From Bacillota bacterium (GTDB lineage Bacteria > Bacillota > Clostridia > Lachnospirales > Lachnospiraceae), in contig JAEZFK010000055.1 in assembly GCA_023437715.1 (NCBI GenBank), positions 1-54,181 on the forward strand: a DNA stretch of 54,181 nt. Direction: 5' to 3'. Made by a program: the position numbers and the translations under genes. Below are positions 52,482 to 54,181 of the stretch, one piece after another. The notes under the pieces are model-generated. The model had not been told where the DNA came from and did not search any database. It worked only from the letters and a program-made list of their open reading frames with translations. Position 1 is the stretch's first letter. Every line of letters begins with the position of its first letter.

Positions 52482-53150
52482 TTAAAAGTCTCTGTCCTTT
52501 CTTTCCGGCTGTTTATCAGGCCTGATTGAAAAGAATTCTCTTTTTCTATCTGTCTTAGCCCAATTAAGAGCATTAGGCGTGGTTATTGGCAGTAAGTAAA
52601 ATTTTGTAAGGGGGTATTCATCCCGTTCAATTTTGACAACGTAAAGAGGGAGGCTTTCCTTAATAAAACTCATCTGAATTATTTTCTTTATATCAGAAAG
52701 TTCAATATCAGAGCCATCACTGACAATGGAGAAGACAAATATAGGTTCATCTAATCCAGGAAGATAAATGAACTTCTCGCGGGAGTAGATAGAACTGTAT
52801 GTAGATAAGGAGGCTCCCAAACGATTTTCATAGTTTTTAAAAATGTGATGTATTTTTCCTGCAATTCTCTCATATTTGCGTGTGAGTTGTAGGATTCTCT
52901 CCTGGTTCCTGATTTCTTCCTCCTGACGAGCTTTTTCTTCTCTCTCTCTTCTCTCTTGAGAATAGCCCATATAGATTATCCCCCCTACTATGGACAGGAG
53001 TAATAAATTAGGAAGAATTTTGGCTACAAAGTAGAAGATAAGAACTCCTACAACAAGTGCCAGGAATACAGTTGTTATGGTTGCAAGGATTTTGTCTTTT
53101 CTGCTAAGACAGTTCCATGATTCAGAGAAAGTATCAAAAAAATCTCTCAT
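52482..53150 (-). CDS. Membrane-anchored coiled-coil protein, unknown
   Basis: A 222-residue protein with two membrane segments close to the N-terminus (about 20-40 and 43-60), then a charged coiled coil (about 63-100, QERREREEKARQEEEIRNQE) and a C-terminal globular part with no known motif. GAGGTG lies 6 bp before ATG 53150; the GTG nine bases earlier falls inside this site. Directly followed by the ATPase gene, it likely anchors that ATPase at the membrane. Inference from layout only. Confidence 0.7.
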   Translation of the reverse strand: MRDFFDTFSESWNCLSRKDKILATITTVFLALVVGVLIFYFVAKILPNLLLLSIVGGIIYMGYSQERREREEKARQEEEIRNQERILQLTRKYERIAGKIHHIFKNYENRLGASLSTYSSIYSREKFIYLPGLDEPIFVFSIVSDGSDIELSDIKKIIQMSFIKESLPLYVVKIERDEYPLTKFYLLPITTPNALNWAKTDRKREFFSIRPDKQPERKDRDF

Positions 53151-53214
53151 AATTTTCACCTCTTTCGATGAGGTGGGTTTTTATAAATTACATCCCACCT
53201 CACCAGATTTTTAA

Positions 53215-53580
53215 CTAGTAAATAGAAATGCCATCTTCCAATAAGATGATTTTGTCTGCTGAAGCCGTAAGGGCATAGGTATTAGTTCGGTAATTCCTGT
53301 AAAATCTAGCCTTAAAACCCTCAAAACTACAGCGGATCGGTGTTTTCGCTTTTTCCAATTCTTCTAAACTGATTGCAGGCTTCAGATCAGAGGTCTTAAC
53401 GACTAGCTTTTCGTAATTATTGCTATCAAGAACAATTTCATAGGAAATTCCAATCTGCTTATCTGTTCTTTTATTAGTTTCCTTACTGAACTCGTATATG
53501 GCTTGGAAGTTAGTCAAGATAGAGGAGTCCAGCCCATTGGTCAGCATAGGAAATGTGATTATGAGGCTCTCTGGTGTCAT
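53215..53580 (-). CDS. Small conserved-looking protein, unknown
   Basis: A 121-residue soluble protein starting MTPESLIITFPMLTNGLDSS. No family recognised; it is rich in polar residues with an aromatic stretch FKARFYRNYRTNTYAL near the end. AAAGGAGGTG lies 6 bp before ATG 53580, a strong signal that it is translated; the frame from 53598 would begin inside that site. It is first in the run unknown-membrane protein-ATPase. Confidence 0.7.
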   Translation of the reverse strand: MTPESLIITFPMLTNGLDSSILTNFQAIYEFSKETNKRTDKQIGISYEIVLDSNNYEKLVVKTSDLKPAISLEELEKAKTPIRCSFEGFKARFYRNYRTNTYALTASADKIILLEDGISIY

Positions 53581-53717
53581 GTTTTCACCTCCTTTCATTC
53601 AGCGTAATTGTATAAACATACTCATCAATAATCAGATAAAACATCTTTAAGGAGATGTCCTTTCTTATATTACAATTATAACTCATTTCCTACATTCTAT
53701 TGTTCCATATAAGAACA

Positions 53718-53750
53718 CGCCTGTGACAATTTAGAATATAGTCACAGGCG
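53718..53750 (-). terminator. Hairpin after the HTH gene
   Basis: CGCCTGTGAC (53718-53727) and GTCACAGGCG (53741-53750) form a perfect 10-bp stem, 13 bp beyond the stop of the HTH gene on the minus strand; TGTTCTTATA follows. Confidence 0.65.
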
Positions 53751-53762
53751 GTTGCAAAGTTA

Positions 53763-54092
53763 CTATTCTTTTGGTAGGAGAATATTATATACACGGGTTG
53801 CAATCAACTTTTTCCGACTAGGACTGAACTCGCTAAGGTAATTATTCATAAGGTTCTTGGCTAAATCTTCAATCAATTCTTCTTTTAGTTTCAATCTACT
53901 CTCTTCAAGGGACAATGATTCTTTTATGTAGGCCGAATTACTTTTTCGAGAATCAGTATCACAGTTAAGATAATCAATAGAAACATCAAAAATTTTAGAA
54001 AAAGTATTCAACTCTTCAAAAGTCAAACGTCTATTGTCACATTCTATTTTTGACAATGATATTGTCAATATTGGTTTACACTTTTTTCTCAA
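53763..54092 (-). CDS. XRE-type HTH regulator, apparently N-terminally damaged
   Basis: About 109 residues from TTG at 54092. LSKIECDNRRLTFEELNTFSKIFDVSIDYL is the second half of an XRE/cro HTH domain; a helical tail follows. The expected first half (normally ...RLRKxxGLTQEELAxxLGVS...) is shrunk to a few residues (FLRKKCKPILTIS), and there is no ATG with a proper site; an in-frame TAA lies about 50 bp upstream. Either a deletion removed helices 1-2, or translation starts unconventionally. It may once have repressed the element. Confidence 0.5.
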   Translation of the reverse strand: MRKKCKPILTISLSKIECDNRRLTFEELNTFSKIFDVSIDYLNCDTDSRKSNSAYIKESLSLEESRLKLKEELIEDLAKNLMNNYLSEFSPSRKKLIATRVYNILLPKE

Positions 54093-54103
54093 GAATGTTC
54101 GAC

Positions 54104-54181
54104 CTATGCTGCCTCCTGTAAAGAAGCATAATACTGTTGTCGCTTAACCATCGGAGGTAACCCGCCATTAGCAGAGCAGAT
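54104..54181 (-). CDS. C-terminal end of a gene cut by the window edge
   Basis: An open frame of 25 codons from the edge to TAG at 54104 ends ANGGLPPMVKRQQYYASLQEAA. It contains the AGGAGG that would serve the damaged HTH gene. No family can be assigned. Confidence 0.35.
   Translation of the reverse strand: MCSANGGLPPMVKRQQYYASLQEAA

Larger units (their letters stand above)
48864..54181. mobile_element. Integrated CRESS-Rep element, left end at tRNA-Gly, right end outside the window
   Basis: An AT-rich segment, unlike the GC-richer host genes, beginning at the tRNA-Gly 3' end. All its genes lie on the minus strand: integrase, Rep, FtsK-like ATPase, membrane protein, unknown small protein, damaged HTH regulator and a cut gene at the edge. 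Between Rep and the ATPase lies an origin-like region of hairpins. No relaxase, capsid or antibiotic-resistance gene is seen in the part present. It may be a mobilisable element, an integrated plasmid or a ssDNA phage-like element; the missing right end would decide. Confidence 0.8.

Noticed and set aside
48864..54181. Whether the element carries a CRISPR array, toxin-antitoxin pair or resistance gene
   Set aside because: No regular repeats with spacers, no recognisable toxin or antitoxin pair, and no resistance family was found in the part visible.

Overview
The window looks like chromosomal DNA of an anaerobic Clostridia bacterium, most likely of the Lachnospiraceae (Lacrimispora/Enterocloster type). 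The reasons are the strong AGGAGG-type ribosome sites, three tRNAs without encoded CCA, dense sugar, peptide and nucleoside uptake operons, and many FCD-type GntR regulators. The genus is an inference.

Layout. 1-5.5 kb: two tandem GH31 glycosidases (the second a clear YicI-type alpha-xylosidase) and a DUF1848 protein. 5.5-7.8 kb (minus): a PadR regulator and a flavodoxin/Fe-S/SCP2/membrane fusion protein. 7.8-8.3 kb: a candidate structured RNA, tRNA-Phe and tRNA-Gly. 8.9-13.2 kb: an aldehyde dehydrogenase, a SASA-type esterase, two GNAT acetyltransferases and a decayed gene between them. 13.6-19 kb: cassette A, made of a GntR regulator, a multi-spanning permease, a stand-alone HyuA-like (hydantoinase/oxoprolinase) ATPase and a small HExxH protein. 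19-28 kb: catabolic genes, including YiaK- and YiaL-like proteins, a cyclase, a PanE-like reductase, a DapA/NAL-like aldolase, a zinc alcohol dehydrogenase, an M28 peptidase, a second YiaL-like protein, an SDR and two further GntR regulators. 28.3-33.7 kb (minus): a TetR-controlled BMP-type (nucleoside-like) ABC importer. 34.2-39.2 kb: cassette B, a second copy of permease, HyuA-like ATPase and HExxH protein, followed by a fourth GntR. 39.2-41.1 kb: an enhancer-binding-protein-like regulator that has lost its sigma-54 contact loop. 41.3-48.7 kb: a complete Dpp/Opp peptide importer with an M42 aminopeptidase and a wrecked peptidase C26 gene.

From 48.86 kb to the end lies an AT-rich integrated element placed directly behind a tRNA-Gly(GCC) gene. 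It carries a tyrosine integrase and a Rep protein with the HUH endonuclease plus SF3 helicase layout of eukaryotic CRESS-DNA viruses. It also has an FtsK-like ATPase, a membrane/coiled-coil protein, a small unknown protein and a damaged HTH regulator. Upstream of rep is a perfect 12-bp stem-loop whose apex, on the rep strand, reads TAGTATTAC. That is the nonanucleotide found at circovirus and nanovirus origins. Rep plus a matching origin in a bacterial chromosomal element is the most striking observation here.

The second is the duplicated permease/HyuA-like/HExxH/GntR cassette, which looks like an undescribed uptake and ATP-dependent ring-opening module. Gene order suggests that extracellular sugars, sugar acids, peptides and nucleoside-like compounds are imported and fed into dehydrogenase, aldolase and hydrolase steps under local GntR, PadR and TetR control.
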